Positions 44,145 to 54,987 of a DNA stretch of 64,000 bases are shown piece after piece. A program made the position numbers and the translations under genes. Location of the stretch: the NCBI GenBank assembly GCA_945878575.1, contig CAMDUB010000001.1, positions 1 through 64,000 on the forward strand, read 5' to 3'. Origin of the DNA: Phycisphaera mikurensis NBRC 102666. Lineage in GTDB: Bacteria; Planctomycetota; Phycisphaerae; Phycisphaerales; SM1A02. The stretch's first letter is position 1; each line of letters starts with the position of its first letter. The notes under the pieces are model-generated. The model worked only from the letters and a program-made list of their open reading frames with translations, had not been told where the DNA came from and made no database searches.

Positions 44145-45314
44145 TCACTTCTTCATGCCGGTTGCGGGGTCAAATTCGGCCTTGAGTTTGCCAGTCTTTG
44201 TATCGAACTTTTCGAGTTGCTGCATGTAGCCCAGCACTGCATCGATGGCCTTGTCATTCAACTGGCCTTTGAAGGACGGCATGACATTGCCGTAGGTGGG
44301 CACGACATACTTGCCAGGCACCAAAATGGACGTACGAATGTAGTCCTCCCAGGTCCCGTATTCCTTGCCATCGCCCACGATTGGATACGCCTTGACGCGC
44401 TCAATAATGCCCTTCCACGATGGCCCAATGCCCACGGTGCCATCAAGTGAGTGGCACTGCTGGCAGCGAGCAAAGATCTTCGGGCCGGCCTTGAAGTACA
44501 GCTCTTCTTCCGGAATCTTGTCCATCCACTGGCTCTGATCGGTCATCCACTGACCAAAGGAAGCCTCGTCAAGAACATAGACGTAGCGATTCATTTTGGA
44601 GTGGCCGGTGCCACAGTATTCGGTGCAGAACAGCGTGTGCGCTTGCGCGTCATCTTCTGGTCCAGAGACGACCTTCGCATTTGGATCGCGCGGCGTCTTG
44701 CCGGGCTGGCCGGTCGGGAAGTCGCACTGGAACCACGCGTAGGTGTAGCGACCCGGAACGATGTCGCGCTTCACACGGAAGTCTGGAATGTAAAGCGAGT
44801 GCAGGACATCACTCGAGCGCAGTACCAACCGAACGGGGCGACCCGCTGGGATGTACAGGTCGTCGCTCACTGCACCATTTGGGTACTGGAAGCTCCATGC
44901 CCACTTCTGCGCGGTGACCTTGATATCAAACGCATTCTTCGGTGCGGTGTAGATGTCCAGGTAACTGCGGAAACCAACCACAAAGATGCCGATCACAATG
45001 ATGGTTGGAATGACCGACCAAGTGATCTCCAACGGCGTGTTGTGGGTGGGGTAATCGGTACGAAACTTATCGCCAGTGCGGTGGCGATACTTGACCACAA
45101 ACCACACCATCAGTACGACCACCAGTGCAAAGAACACGTAGCAAATCCAATTGATCACATCCAAGGTGTGATCAACGCCCTGCGAGATGGTGGATGCACC
45201 AACGGGCATCCAGAAGGTCGGCGGGGTTGGCTCCGCGGCGCCTGTCTGCGCGAAGGCCGCAAGCGCGGATATCTGCGAGGCGGTGTGAGCGAGAATCTGA
45301 TGGGTCATGGACAT
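44145..45314 (-). CDS. ctaC: cytochrome c oxidase subunit II with fused cytochrome c (caa3)
   Basis: A 389-residue subunit II with a signal/anchor and a second helix at about 50-73. The CuA site is complete: [18 protein letters not shown] gives the first His, and [12 protein letters not shown] the two Cys, the second His and Met (near residues 222-233). A cytochrome c domain follows, with CQQCH near 291 and a candidate axial Met in NVMPSFKG. This fusion defines caa3 oxidases. It accepts electrons from ActE or soluble cytochrome c and passes them to subunit I. The gene lies 39 bp after the SCO gene. Confidence 0.96.
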   Translation of the reverse strand: MSMTHQILAHTASQISALAAFAQTGAAEPTPPTFWMPVGASTISQGVDHTLDVINWICYVFFALVVVLMVWFVVKYRHRTGDKFRTDYPTHNTPLEITWSVIPTIIVIGIFVVGFRSYLDIYTAPKNAFDIKVTAQKWAWSFQYPNGAVSDDLYIPAGRPVRLVLRSSDVLHSLYIPDFRVKRDIVPGRYTYAWFQCDFPTGQPGKTPRDPNAKVVSGPEDDAQAHTLFCTEYCGTGHSKMNRYVYVLDEASFGQWMTDQSQWMDKIPEEELYFKAGPKIFARCQQCHSLDGTVGIGPSWKGIIERVKAYPIVGDGKEYGTWEDYIRTSILVPGKYVVPTYGNVMPSFKGQLNDKAIDAVLGYMQQLEKFDTKTGKLKAEFDPATGMKK

Positions 45315-45353
45315 AATTGTTCGTCTCTATCGGGAAAACGTGCGTGGAGCGCG

Positions 45354-46235
45354 TTAGAGGTGCGCGACTCCGGGTTGTGCGTTGCTCGGTGGCGCCAAGC
45401 GGCGCGCCTGCGACTCTTGCCACCAGAACCAGCCAAGTCCACCGCCCAGTAGCAGCAGCGTGACAGCGCCACCAACTTGCATGACGCGCATCGCCAGGAC
45501 GACATAGCCGCCTGCTTGTGCGTCATAGATGTGGCACCAAAGAATGATGCGATCGAGGGTGGTTCCAATCTTGCCTTGCGAAGCCTCTAAGAGCGCCATA
45601 CGCACGGTGGACTGTTCATACTTCACGCCGTACAGAACGCGGCTCAGGCGACCATCGGGAGTAATGATGAACACGGCGGCCGCGTGCGAATATTCGCCGT
45701 CGGGCTGCATGCGATATTCGAATCCAACTGCTTCGGTGAGTGCATGAATGGCAGGCTCTTCACCAGTCAGGAAGTGCCAACCAGCAGCGGTCTGCGCGCG
45801 GCCGTACTCAGCCACATAGCCAGCCTTCTTGCCGGCGGCCAACTCTGGGCCTTCCTTGGGATTCACAGACAGCGAGATGATGTCGTACTGCTTTCCAACA
45901 GTCCAATCCATGTCTTGAATGCCGCGCAGCAGCGCATTCATCACCAAGCTGCAGAGCATGGGGCACTTCATGTACCCAATCTGCAAGATGGCTGGTCGAT
46001 CCTTTGGAAGCACATCGCGCAGGGTCACTAGTTTGCCGTGATCGTCACGGAACGTTGCATCAAGCGGCAGTTGCGAATCCAACTTGTCGATGATGGTCAC
46101 ACCAGCGAGTTCTGGAATCGCATCCACCGTTGGCGCGGGCTCTTGATAAGCGCCACCAACCGACACCTGTGCAGCGACCGACGCGGTAGCGGCGAATGCA
46201 GTGAGTGCGGCGAGGATGGTTCGAGTCAACGTCAT
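45354..46235 (-). CDS. SCO1/SenC-family copper chaperone
   Basis: A 293-residue exported protein that helps load copper into CuA of subunit II. A signal peptide covers residues 1-24. The thioredoxin-like domain has the copper-binding CPMLC near residue 94 (GYMKCPMLCSLVMNAL), LSVNPKEG, and a His in PDGEYSHAAAVFIITPDGRL. A C-terminal helix (about 250-275) anchors it, which is less common. The start at 46235 gives the signal peptide directly; longer upstream frames are rich in Leu/Arg and unlikely. It sits between the act and cta gene groups. Confidence 0.9.
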   Translation of the reverse strand: MTLTRTILAALTAFAATASVAAQVSVGGAYQEPAPTVDAIPELAGVTIIDKLDSQLPLDATFRDDHGKLVTLRDVLPKDRPAILQIGYMKCPMLCSLVMNALLRGIQDMDWTVGKQYDIISLSVNPKEGPELAAGKKAGYVAEYGRAQTAAGWHFLTGEEPAIHALTEAVGFEYRMQPDGEYSHAAAVFIITPDGRLSRVLYGVKYEQSTVRMALLEASQGKIGTTLDRIILWCHIYDAQAGGYVVLAMRVMQVGGAVTLLLLGGGLGWFWWQESQARRLAPPSNAQPGVAHL

Positions 46236-46257
46236 AGTCTCTAACAGTAGGCAGCAA

Positions 46258-46734
46258 TTACTTCTGAGCAGGGGCAGCATTTGCTGGGGCGATAACCGGA
46301 ACTGCAACAGCAGCCGGCTTCGGGGCCGGAGCAGCCGTGGCAGGCGCTGACGCAGCAGCACGGGGCTTGCCGGCCGATGCCGGCGGCACGGTCAGCGCTG
46401 CATTCTGCGAAACCATCTTGATGGCCTCCGCCACGGGAATCCGCTGGCGTTCAACCGGCTTGCCGGCAATGTCCAAGGAGTAGCTACCCGAGGAGCCCAG
46501 CAGTTCCATCTGCTTCAGTTTCAAGTCTTCCAGGGCGGCGTACTGCGGCTCAATGACCTTGAGGTCCACCTCGGTCTGTTCCGTCTGGAAGTACATCACG
46601 CTGAGCGCAATGACAACGGCGGTCAAGATGATGATGCCAATCAGAGAGACCAACCAAGTCTGCCCTGCCTCCGGATCGTCCCAGAGGACGCCAGTGGATG
46701 TTTCAAATTCGTTGTTTTGTGATGCAGTAGACAT
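46258..46734 (-). CDS. small membrane protein in the act-cta operon
   Basis: A 158-residue protein not assigned to a named family. Residues 27-50 form one membrane helix (TWLVSLIGIIILTAVVIALSVMYF). A soluble part with YSLDIAGKPVERQRIPVAEAIKMVSQ follows, then a 50-residue Ala/Pro/Lys-rich tail that looks disordered. It sits 20 bp after actF and 22 bp before the SCO gene, where small single-helix proteins occur in other alternative complex III operons (ActG-like by position only). A structural or assembly role in the respiratory complex is inference. Confidence 0.65.
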   Translation of the reverse strand: MSTASQNNEFETSTGVLWDDPEAGQTWLVSLIGIIILTAVVIALSVMYFQTEQTEVDLKVIEPQYAALEDLKLKQMELLGSSGSYSLDIAGKPVERQRIPVAEAIKMVSQNAALTVPPASAGKPRAAASAPATAAPAPKPAAVAVPVIAPANAAPAQK

Positions 46735-46754
46735 GAGTGTGTTCCGTCAGGTGA

Positions 46755-48056
46755 TCACATGTTCTGGAAGGCAAGGCTTTCGCCGAGCGAAGGATCGCGC
46801 GATGCAAGCAGTGACTTGCCCATGAGTGAACGCATAGTCATGGAAAGCACCAGGCAGAACATGCCCAGGGTCAGTCCAAGGAGGGTGGGATCGAACAGGT
46901 GCGGCGAATCGCTGGCATGCGCGGCCGCAAACTCTGAGTAACGCGCAAAGTCGCCAACATCATGCGGGACATGCGGCACAATCAGATAGACCAAATCGAC
47001 GAAGCCAAAGACCAGCATCCATACGCAGCCGATGGCGAGCGTGGTCGGCCAGCGCTTGGGCCAGCGCGAAATCAGCAACACGAACGGAATCAGGAAATGC
47101 CCAAAGAGCAGTGCCCAACTCAGCCACAGCCAGCCGCCCACTTGTCGTGAGAGGTACCACGCCGTCTCTTCCGGCAGGTTGCCGTACCAGATCAACATGA
47201 ATTGACTGAACGCGATGTATGCCCAGAAGACCATGCCAAACGCAAAGAGCAACTTGCCAAGGTCTTGATAGTGCTCAGGAGTAATGATGCCCTTCAACTG
47301 ACCGTCGCGCTGCAAACGCAAGCACAGAAGGGTCATTGCGCTGAACCCGCAAGTGGCGCACACGGCAAAGAAGTACACACCGAACATGGTGCTAAACCAG
47401 ACCGGGGAGAGACTCATCATCCAATCAACAGAGGCAAAGGTGATCGAGAATCCGAACAAGATCATTGCCGGTCCAGACCACTTTCGATTGGCGGCGCTGA
47501 TGGACGGATCGCCGGTACGGTCTTGGCGCAAACTTGAAGACCACAGGTAATGGGAAATGCCTCCCCAGATCACAAAGTACATCGCCGCGCGAATGAAGAA
47601 GAATTTCTGATTCAAGAACCCAGCCTTGTTGCCAACCAGTTCCGCATCGGCGGGAGAGACTTTCGCCATCTCCGCAAGGTCAGCCCACGGGAACAGTTCA
47701 AAGAGTCGACCCGTCCAACCCATCCATACGATCGGCAGGAACAGAATCCACATCCAGCGCAGGTTCTGCATGAGTGCTTCCGCGGGGCGGCGCACCACCA
47801 CACTCCAGCCAGCGCGAGTGAGGTGCTGAACGATGACAAAGAACAGCGCGCCCAGGCAGATCGCCAAGACAAACATCATGGCTACTACATAGGCACGTGC
47901 AAACTGCTGGGTGTCGCCAGAGCGGTAGCCGGTCCATGCGCCGATGCCGATCAGCAATGCCGCGGCAAGACCAAGGTTGCGCGCATGCGCACCTAAGCCA
48001 GATCCGGTCAAATTGCCGGCGGAGAGATCGGGAGTATTCGAGTGGTCGTGAGCCAT
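46755..48056 (-). CDS. actF: alternative complex III subunit ActF
   Basis: ActF (433 residues) is one of two quinol-binding NrfD-like membrane subunits of alternative complex III. About ten helices are visible, with conserved segments WIFFLPIVWMGWTG-like near residue 115 (read MWILFLPIVWMGWTG), FFIRAAMYFVIWGGISHY, and YIAFSQFMLIWYGNLPEETAWY near 285. The start at 48056 gives MAHDHSNTPDLSAGN. It follows actE by 29 bp. It resembles ActC but lacks ActC's longer loops. Confidence 0.92.
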   Translation of the reverse strand: MAHDHSNTPDLSAGNLTGSGLGAHARNLGLAAALLIGIGAWTGYRSGDTQQFARAYVVAMMFVLAICLGALFFVIVQHLTRAGWSVVVRRPAEALMQNLRWMWILFLPIVWMGWTGRLFELFPWADLAEMAKVSPADAELVGNKAGFLNQKFFFIRAAMYFVIWGGISHYLWSSSLRQDRTGDPSISAANRKWSGPAMILFGFSITFASVDWMMSLSPVWFSTMFGVYFFAVCATCGFSAMTLLCLRLQRDGQLKGIITPEHYQDLGKLLFAFGMVFWAYIAFSQFMLIWYGNLPEETAWYLSRQVGGWLWLSWALLFGHFLIPFVLLISRWPKRWPTTLAIGCVWMLVFGFVDLVYLIVPHVPHDVGDFARYSEFAAAHASDSPHLFDPTLLGLTLGMFCLVLSMTMRSLMGKSLLASRDPSLGESLAFQNM

Positions 48057-48085
48057 ATCTTTGGTTCTTTCCAGTGATTCCGTAC

Positions 48086-48760
48086 TCAGTTGGATGCGCC
48101 AGCGACTTTCGCGCCAGCCGATCCCGCGTCTTGGCTGAACTGAAGCGCCTTCACATATGCAACGATCGCCCATCGATCAGGCACACTGATCTGCGAGCCG
48201 TAGCCGGCCATGTTGCGAATGCCGTGGGTGACAGTGTTGAAGAGCTGACCCATGGGCTGATTGCGTGTGGTGTCGTCGTGCAAGCTCTTGGCGGCAACCC
48301 ACTGCGTACCGTTTACTGGCCCGTTGGCATTGGCAACCAGTTCCATGGCACGCTGATTCACAGCGCCATCGCCGAAGCCGGCATAACCGTGGCACGCAGA
48401 GCAGTAGATATTGAAGCGCTGCTGACCGCGGTTGAGGGTCGTCTCATCAAGCGAAATCGACGTTGGCAACGTGGTGGCCCATTGACCATTCACAACACCT
48501 TCGTAGAGGTGCGTATCCACGTACGACTCGCCGCGAGCAACCGCACCCTGCACCAGTGGGCGCATGGCGCGCTGGTCAGCAAAGAGCGGATTTGGCGCCT
48601 GGGTCTTGTACTTCGGTTGCAGGTCCATGTCCCAGAAAATATGGATGGGAGCATTCGGGCTCGGCGTAGCACGCATACGTGCGAACACCAGCGGCGGAAT
48701 CAGCGCGAAGCAGCCACCAATCATGAGGACATAGATGATGATGCGGGGAATCTTTGGCAT
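48086..48760 (-). CDS. actE: alternative complex III monoheme cytochrome ActE
   Basis: ActE (224 residues) is an exported cytochrome c with a lipoprotein-like or signal N-terminus (residues 5-27, with GGCFAL). The single heme motif CSACH is near residue 123, followed by GYAGFGDG. A Met-containing loop (PMGQLFNTVTHGIRNMAGYGSQI) probably gives the axial ligand. ActE likely delivers electrons to the caa3 oxidase. GGAGG lies 6 nt before the ATG, and only 1 bp separates it from actD. Confidence 0.93.
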   Translation of the reverse strand: MPKIPRIIIYVLMIGGCFALIPPLVFARMRATPSPNAPIHIFWDMDLQPKYKTQAPNPLFADQRAMRPLVQGAVARGESYVDTHLYEGVVNGQWATTLPTSISLDETTLNRGQQRFNIYCSACHGYAGFGDGAVNQRAMELVANANGPVNGTQWVAAKSLHDDTTRNQPMGQLFNTVTHGIRNMAGYGSQISVPDRWAIVAYVKALQFSQDAGSAGAKVAGASN

Positions 48761-48761
48761 G

Positions 48762-49376
48762 TCAGTCCTCCACCACGGCTTCGACAGCGGCTGCGCCGCA
48801 TGCCTTGAGATCGGCCTCGGTCTTACTGCGGTAGAAGCGCGGGTCGCGCGCCTCGATCGAGATGAAGAACCGGTCATCCGATGCGCGACGGAAACGGTCG
48901 CACGTGAACAGTGGGTTGTGCAGCCTTGGCAGACCGTTCATCAAGAACATCAGTCCCACGCAACTCAGGGCGGAGAACAGAATGGTGAGTTCAAACATCA
49001 CCGGCACGAATGCCGGAATGCTGAGCGCCGGCTTGCCACTGATCAGGAACGGGTAGCCCGTCACCCACACCAAGGCCCAGATGGTGAAATTGAACGAGTT
49101 GGTGAAGAGCTGAAGCGCCAAACCAGTGGTGCAGCCAGCTGCTCCGGCAACAAACACCAAGACTGGCAAGATGGTGCGCTGAATGCCCATCGCCTTGTCC
49201 AATCCGTGCACCGGGAACGGTGTGTGGCAATCCCAGTAGCGATAGCCCTTGTCGCGGATCTTCTCTGCAGCGGCAACAATCTGCGCAGGATTCTCAAACT
49301 CCGCCACCAAGCCGTACAAACGCGCTGATGTGGCGGTGCTGGATGGTGCGCTTGTCTGTGTAGTCAATGTGGTCAC
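48762..49376 (-). CDS. actD: alternative complex III subunit ActD (DUF3341)
   Basis: ActD (204 residues) is the DUF3341 membrane subunit. The family's amino end [45 protein letters not shown] is recognisable in short blocks. Two helices follow (about 68-90 and 105-125), with the segment [22 protein letters not shown]. Its start is a GTG whose last bases overlap the actC stop (GTGA), with AAGGAGA 8 nt upstream; longer in-frame upstream sequence overlaps actC and was dropped. The role is structural. Confidence 0.93.
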   Translation of the reverse strand: MTTLTTQTSAPSSTATSARLYGLVAEFENPAQIVAAAEKIRDKGYRYWDCHTPFPVHGLDKAMGIQRTILPVLVFVAGAAGCTTGLALQLFTNSFNFTIWALVWVTGYPFLISGKPALSIPAFVPVMFELTILFSALSCVGLMFLMNGLPRLHNPLFTCDRFRRASDDRFFISIEARDPRFYRSKTEADLKACGAAAVEAVVED

Positions 49377-50836
49377 GAGTTGTCTCCTTGAGCGGAGTGC
49401 GCGGCGGCAGGGTTCGAGCCCGCTCCGTGTGATTGATGCCAGCCTTCCCAATGTGGGTCGGCCTGCGGCATGACGCCCTTCACTTCAGCGATAGCGATCA
49501 TCGGCAAGAATCGGCAGAACAGAAGGAACAGCACACCAAAGAGGCCGAACGCCCCAAGCATGGTGCCGATGTCAACCCAGGTAGGAACGAATCGATCCCA
49601 ACTGGAAGGCAAGAAGTCATTGGCGAGACTGGTGACGATGATCACGAAACGCTCAAACCACATGCCCACGTTCACAAACAGGCTGAGGATGAACATCAGC
49701 GGAATGCTGGTGCGTACCTTCTTGAACCAGAAGAGCTGCGGAGTGATGACGTTGCAACTCACCATGATCCAATACGCCCAGGCGTACTGACCGAAGGCGC
49801 GGTTCATGAATGCAAACTTTTCGTACAGCGCGCCGGAGTACCAGGCGATGAAGAATTCCATCCCGTACGCATAGCCAACCATGCATCCGGTCACCAAGAT
49901 GACCTTGTTCATGTTGTCCAAGTGGCGCAGCGTGATCAAGTTCTTCAGTCCGAACAACTCGCGCGCCGGCACCGCCAAGGTCACCACCATGGCAAAGCCA
50001 CTGAAGATGGCGCCGGCAACAAAGTACGGCGGGAAGATGGTGGTGTGCCAGCCCGGAAGCTGACTGGTGGCAAAGTCAAAGGACACCACGCTGTGCACCG
50101 AAAGCACTAGCGGAGTGGAGAGTGCTGCAAGCAGCAAGTACGCACGCTCGTAGCGGTGCCAATGGCGATTGGAGCCGCGCCATCCGAGCGAGAACAGCCC
50201 GTACGCCATCTGCTGAACCTTGCCCTTGGCGCGATCGCGCATGGTGGCCAAGTCCGGCACCAGGCCGACATACCAGAAGAGCAGGGAAACCGTGAAATAG
50301 GTGCTCACTGCAAACACGTCCCACAGGAGCGGGCTGCGGAACTGCGGCCACATAGCCATTTGATTTGGGATCGGAAACAGCCAGTACGCCAACCACACGC
50401 GACCAACGTGAATACCGGGAAACAGTCCGGCGCAGATCACCGCGAAGATGGTCATCGCCTCTGCAAATCGGTTGATGCCGGTGCGCCACTTCTGTCGGAA
50501 CAAGAACAGGATGGCGCTGATCAGCGTTCCTGCGTGACCGATACCGACCCAGAACACGAAGTTGGTGATGTCAAAGGCCCACATCACCGGGTTGTTGAGA
50601 CCCCAGACGCCGACGCCCGTGAAGATCAGATAGTGGACCACGAATCCAAGGTTCATCACCAGCAGCATGCTGATGCCAAACATGATGTACCACGCCATTG
50701 GAGGCTTGCGCGTCTCATTGGGGCGGCAGATCGTGTTGGTGACTTGGTGGAAATCAGTGTGCCCAAGAACCAGCGCGGCGCGCTTTCCTGGGACATCCCC
50801 GGTGTTATCGATGTCGTGGGCTGGAATGGTGCTCAT
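49373..50836 (-). CDS. actC: alternative complex III subunit ActC
   Basis: ActC (487 residues) is an NrfD/PsrC-like membrane protein with about ten helices and a quinol site. It shows [37 protein letters not shown] in parts and [13 protein letters not shown], followed by [25 protein letters not shown], all typical of this family. The C-terminus is cytoplasmic, polar and His-containing. The start overlaps the actB stop by four bases. It couples electron flow from quinol to the ActB clusters and may take part in proton movement. Confidence 0.93.
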   Translation of the reverse strand: MSTIPAHDIDNTGDVPGKRAALVLGHTDFHQVTNTICRPNETRKPPMAWYIMFGISMLLVMNLGFVVHYLIFTGVGVWGLNNPVMWAFDITNFVFWVGIGHAGTLISAILFLFRQKWRTGINRFAEAMTIFAVICAGLFPGIHVGRVWLAYWLFPIPNQMAMWPQFRSPLLWDVFAVSTYFTVSLLFWYVGLVPDLATMRDRAKGKVQQMAYGLFSLGWRGSNRHWHRYERAYLLLAALSTPLVLSVHSVVSFDFATSQLPGWHTTIFPPYFVAGAIFSGFAMVVTLAVPARELFGLKNLITLRHLDNMNKVILVTGCMVGYAYGMEFFIAWYSGALYEKFAFMNRAFGQYAWAYWIMVSCNVITPQLFWFKKVRTSIPLMFILSLFVNVGMWFERFVIIVTSLANDFLPSSWDRFVPTWVDIGTMLGAFGLFGVLFLLFCRFLPMIAIAEVKGVMPQADPHWEGWHQSHGAGSNPAAAHSAQGDNS

Positions 50837-53800
50837 GCCTTGCCTCCCTGAGGAACAGTGACAGCGGGTGCGGCAGCGTGACCTGCGTGATCATGCCCGT
50901 GATCGTGCCCGTGATCATGACCACTGTGGTCGATGGACGGATTGTCGACGCGAGCCAGATACTTGAGACGTGGCTTGGTGTTGAGTTCGCCCAGCAAGTC
51001 ATAACTACGCTTGGAGCGCTGCAGTTGCAGGACATCGCTTCCAGCAACATTCAGGTCACCAAACACGATCGCGCCGGTTGGGCACGCCTGCTGGCAAGCG
51101 GTCTGCACGGTGCCGTCGGCGATGGAACTCGCCGCGCTGCCCGAATCGATTCCGCCATCGCGAACCCACTTGTTCTTGGAAGAAATCTTCGCCTGCTGAA
51201 TGCGCTGCGTGCAGAACGAGCACTTCTCCATGACGCCTCGCATGCGCACGGTGACCTCGGGGTTGAACTGCATCTTGGTCATATCAGCCGGACCATCCTT
51301 GAGGTAGTACTCAGGCTTGGTCATCAAGATGCCGCCCTCGCGCACCGGATCGCGGCGCTGGTAATCAAAGAAGTTGAATCGACGCACCTTGTACGGGCAG
51401 TTGTTGCTGCAGTAGCGCGTACCGATGCAGCGGTTGTAGACCATGTTGTTCAGGCCATCCATGTCATGGACGGTGGCTGCAACCGGGCACACCTGCTCGC
51501 ACGGGGCATTCTCACAGTGCACGCACGTCACTGGCTGCACGCGGTACGCATCAGGCTTCGCTGCAGTGCCGCCCTTGAAGTAACGGTCAATGCGAATCCA
51601 GTGCATCTCGCGACCGCGAGCCACTTGATCCTTACCAACGATCGGAATGTTGTTCTCTGCCTGGCATGCCACCACGCAGGCACTGCAACCAGTGCACGAG
51701 GCGAGGTCAATGGTCATCGCCCAGCGATACTTGGCGCCATCAAGGTTTGACTCCTCCCACATGGAGAGGCGGTGCGCCACGTGGGACGCATGCTTCGCAA
51801 AGTCGGGGTGTTCCTTGTAGTGCTCAAGCGATGCTTCACGAATCAGGGTTGGCAGACGCTCCTGAATGGAGTCGAGCGGAACCGACTCAATCGCTGCATC
51901 AGCAGTGCCGTGATCCTGAGTGTGCGCAAATGCGTAGGCGCCCTGCGCGGTGTTTGCGCTGGCCTTGACGCCCACGGCAAGCCATGGTGCGTTCAGCGTG
52001 CGCAGTGCGGATGCTGCAAATCCAGAATCAGCTGCGATGCCGCCCGCTGCTTCACCGCGGCCGTAGCCAACAGCGAGTCCAAGGGTGTCATCCGCCATAC
52101 CGGGCACGATCCACGCTGCTGCATTGCCAGCAGCCGGAGCGCCAGCGACGTTCAAGGAAACCATGTCGCCGTTCTTCACGCCCAGCTTTGCAGCCGTTGC
52201 GCCAGACATCAACAACGCATTGTCCCAAGTGATCTTGGTGATGACGTCGGGCAGCTCTTGCAACCAACCAATGTTGGCGAAACGACCGTCGAACATCTTG
52301 CCGTCAACGAAGAATGCCAGTTCGAATCCATCGCTCTCGGTGCGAGCATCAATCCACGCGGCCATTGCCTTGGCGGCAAGCGCCGGTTCCGGAGTGGCTT
52401 CGCGACTCTTGGCGGTATCGGGGCAGACACCCGTGTCTAAGTTGCTGCGGAACGCGCGTTCAAAGTCTGCACCGGACTTGCCGGATACTGCCATGTGCGT
52501 GCGTCGCACCAGGTCCATTCCGGTGCGAACCTCATCGCCCGTGATTGCAGCGCAAAGCTCGATCGCACTGCGACCACCGTCTGCTGGATCAAGGAGCGCC
52601 GCAATGAGCGGCTGCGCCAGACCGATGGTGCCGTCGGCGGCACGTGTATCGCCCCAGCTCTCCAGGAAGTGCGTCATCGGAACGTGCCAAGTGCATCCGG
52701 CCGCGCGCGATGTTTCATCCACGCGGTACGCCAAGTGCACAACGTTCTTCGCCTTGGCCATCGCGGTCGCAAAGCCAAGATCAACTGGTGCATCAAAGAC
52801 CGGGTTAGCACCCATCACCACCAGCGTGTCGACGGTACCGGCATTGAGCGCGGTCACCACCTTCTTGATTCCGACGCTGCACATCTGCGCATCGGTAGCG
52901 CTGGTATCAACGGTCATTCCGTAGGCGCCAAGTTTGCCATTGATGGCGGCCGCAAGCGCATGCGTCACCGCAGGCTGACGCGGACCAGCAACCACCAAGG
53001 CCTTGCGACCAGCCTTCTTGAGGTCAGTCACCAACGCATCGACCACTTCTTGATCATGCTCGCCGAGCTTCGGCGCAAACGCGGCCATCTGCCGCGCACT
53101 TTCCACGCCGACGCGGTCAGCGACTGCTGCTGCAAACGCTGCCACTTGCGAAGGTCGCATGGCGATGCGCTGATCAGCGTTCATGCCCGTCAGTGTCAGG
53201 AGGCCTTCCACTTGATAGACGCGGCTCATGGACGCGGCAGCGGGATCCTTGGAAACCAAGGCGCCGTTTTCGCGCTTCACCAGCGAGCGACCCGCGGCCC
53301 AGGCGCGTGCATTGGCGACGCTGTGCAGATCCTCATGGAGGAAATCGCAATCAAGACTGAGAATCACATCTGCTTGATCAAACTTTGGGTGTACGCGACG
53401 CGACGAACCAAACGCCGCGGCAGTGCCAGCGAGCGATGCATCATCATTCACTGCGCACCATGATGCCCACGTGGCTTTGGGGAACGCCTTCAAGAGGCGG
53501 GCCTGCATGTCCAGCTGCGTTGGGGACGAAGTGGGCTCTGCAAGCACCACGAGTCCAGCGCCGCCATCCTTCTTCCATTCCGCGCGACGCACATCAATCC
53601 AAGCGTCAAGCGCACCAGCCGTGGAGTCCTTGCCGCCTTGCAATGCAATGCGACTGCGATCCGTGTCGTACAGCTCAAGCACGCGTGCTTGGGTCATGGA
53701 GTTGGAGGGACCAACTTGCGGAGCACCGCGCTTGGCGAATTCTGCAGGATCAATGGCCGCAGCACCACCAGCGAGCGGCGACGATGGATGCATCGGATTG

Positions 53801-54213
53801 CCGTCGAGCTTGATGGGACGTCCGTCATAGCTGGTTGCCAACACACCGAATCCAACGCCACCAAGTTCAAAACTGGTGGCAAAGGTGACCGGAACTCCAG
53901 GAGTGCGATTCGCTGGGCGCGAGGCATACTCCGCGAACTTCGTCTCGGGCAAACGGCGGCAGCCAGTCGCTGCAAGACCTGCGAGTGCAAACGATGCTCC
54001 CATCACCTTGATGAAGGTGCGGCGATCGTCATCCGATGCCTCACTTGCACCGGGCTGGAATTCATTGTGCATGTAGGCACGGAACTCTGGCGAATCGGAG
54101 AGCTGCTCGATGGAGCGCCAGTAGACGGAGCGGCGCGCAGGACCGCCTGTCTGCGGAGCTTCAGCTGCGGCGTTGGTGGGTTCTGCGGGACCGTGGTTGC
54201 AACCGTCATGCAT
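50833..54213 (-). CDS. actB: alternative complex III iron-sulfur subunit ActB
   Basis: ActB (1126 residues) fuses a molybdopterin-oxidoreductase-like N-terminal part, without the cofactor in known complexes, to a ferredoxin-like C-terminal part. [13 protein letters not shown] near residue 63 is a Tat-type signal. Cluster cysteines are in [14 protein letters not shown] (near 850), [26 protein letters not shown] and CSFCTQRI with CQQACP, which suit three 4Fe-4S and one 3Fe-4S cluster. The tail ends in repeated HDHG ([17 protein letters not shown]). It links ActC quinol oxidation to ActA and ActE hemes. The gene follows actA by 42 bp. Confidence 0.95.
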   Translation of the reverse strand: MHDGCNHGPAEPTNAAAEAPQTGGPARRSVYWRSIEQLSDSPEFRAYMHNEFQPGASEASDDDRRTFIKVMGASFALAGLAATGCRRLPETKFAEYASRPANRTPGVPVTFATSFELGGVGFGVLATSYDGRPIKLDGNPMHPSSPLAGGAAAIDPAEFAKRGAPQVGPSNSMTQARVLELYDTDRSRIALQGGKDSTAGALDAWIDVRRAEWKKDGGAGLVVLAEPTSSPTQLDMQARLLKAFPKATWASWCAVNDDASLAGTAAAFGSSRRVHPKFDQADVILSLDCDFLHEDLHSVANARAWAAGRSLVKRENGALVSKDPAAASMSRVYQVEGLLTLTGMNADQRIAMRPSQVAAFAAAVADRVGVESARQMAAFAPKLGEHDQEVVDALVTDLKKAGRKALVVAGPRQPAVTHALAAAINGKLGAYGMTVDTSATDAQMCSVGIKKVVTALNAGTVDTLVVMGANPVFDAPVDLGFATAMAKAKNVVHLAYRVDETSRAAGCTWHVPMTHFLESWGDTRAADGTIGLAQPLIAALLDPADGGRSAIELCAAITGDEVRTGMDLVRRTHMAVSGKSGADFERAFRSNLDTGVCPDTAKSREATPEPALAAKAMAAWIDARTESDGFELAFFVDGKMFDGRFANIGWLQELPDVITKITWDNALLMSGATAAKLGVKNGDMVSLNVAGAPAAGNAAAWIVPGMADDTLGLAVGYGRGEAAGGIAADSGFAASALRTLNAPWLAVGVKASANTAQGAYAFAHTQDHGTADAAIESVPLDSIQERLPTLIREASLEHYKEHPDFAKHASHVAHRLSMWEESNLDGAKYRWAMTIDLASCTGCSACVVACQAENNIPIVGKDQVARGREMHWIRIDRYFKGGTAAKPDAYRVQPVTCVHCENAPCEQVCPVAATVHDMDGLNNMVYNRCIGTRYCSNNCPYKVRRFNFFDYQRRDPVREGGILMTKPEYYLKDGPADMTKMQFNPEVTVRMRGVMEKCSFCTQRIQQAKISSKNKWVRDGGIDSGSAASSIADGTVQTACQQACPTGAIVFGDLNVAGSDVLQLQRSKRSYDLLGELNTKPRLKYLARVDNPSIDHSGHDHGHDHGHDHAGHAAAPAVTVPQGGKA

Positions 54214-54255
54214 GTGTTCTGTTCCCTGTGTCGGGGTCGTCCGTCGCCGATCGCT

Positions 54256-54906
54256 TTAGCGGTGGCAAGTCGAGCAATAATCGTTGGGGTGAATGTCGTT
54301 CTTCTTGATCAACTCAAGTCGCTCGTCCTTGGTCCACGTGTCTGTTGGCTTCCAAAGAGCAAAGACTTCTTCGGGCGGACGCACGTGATCGACCGGGTTA
54401 CGGTGGCAATCCAAGCACCATCCCATGGCGAGCGGCTGCGCGCGATGCACTACTTCCATCTGGTCAACGCGGCCGTGACACTCCACGCAACTCACTCCAC
54501 GCGTGACATGCGCGGCGTGATTGAAATAGGCGTAATCACCCAGCTTGTGGACCTTGATCCATTCGATGGGCATACCCGTCTCGTAACTCTCACGCACCTT
54601 GACAAGGCGCGGACTGTCCTTATGAATCTGCGTGTGGCAATTCATGCAGGTCTGGGTCGGCGGCACGGCGGCGTGCGATGCCGTCTCGACGGTGTTGTGG
54701 CAATACCGGCAATCGAGACCAAGCTTGCCAACGTGCAGCGCGTGGCTATACGGCACTGGTTGCTCGGGTTGATATTGGCCGTCGAGTGTCTTTGGACTAA
54801 ATCCATAAGCAACCAACAGCGAAACGTAGAGAGGAGCGATCGCGCCCACAATCAATACGAATGGAAGCAGCGCGTTCGACCAGCGGGGAAACAGGAATCG
54901 GCTCAT
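54256..54906 (-). CDS. actA: alternative complex III pentaheme cytochrome ActA
   Basis: ActA (216 residues) is an exported or anchored multiheme cytochrome. A hydrophobic segment covers residues 11-35. Five CXXCH motifs are present: CRYCH, CMNCH, CVECH, CLDCH and CSTCH (the last at the very C-terminus). This count matches the pentaheme ActA of known alternative complex III. It is the first gene of the leftward respiratory operon, and a palindrome lies 56-81 bp upstream of its start. Confidence 0.95.
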   Translation of the reverse strand: MSRFLFPRWSNALLPFVLIVGAIAPLYVSLLVAYGFSPKTLDGQYQPEQPVPYSHALHVGKLGLDCRYCHNTVETASHAAVPPTQTCMNCHTQIHKDSPRLVKVRESYETGMPIEWIKVHKLGDYAYFNHAAHVTRGVSCVECHGRVDQMEVVHRAQPLAMGWCLDCHRNPVDHVRPPEEVFALWKPTDTWTKDERLELIKKNDIHPNDYCSTCHR

Positions 54907-54961
54907 CTATTCAGATCCGTGGCGGGTGTCCTGGCAGGCGTCACACGGGGCAACGCCAAAG

Positions 54962-54987
54962 GACATTGTGCATTTTTTCACAATGTC
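54962..54987. promoter_or_regulatory. CRP/FNR-like palindromic operator upstream of actA
   Basis: GACATTGTG at 54962-54970 and CACAATGTC at 54979-54987 form a perfect 9+9-bp inverted repeat with an 8-bp spacer. Within it, TGTGC-N6-TCACA resembles the CRP consensus TGTGA-N6-TCACA. It is centred about 68 bp upstream of the actA start codon. A regulator of the CRP/FNR superfamily, responding to oxygen, NO or carbon, is a reasonable inference. tatD starts 195 bp away on the other side and is a less likely target. Confidence 0.6.
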
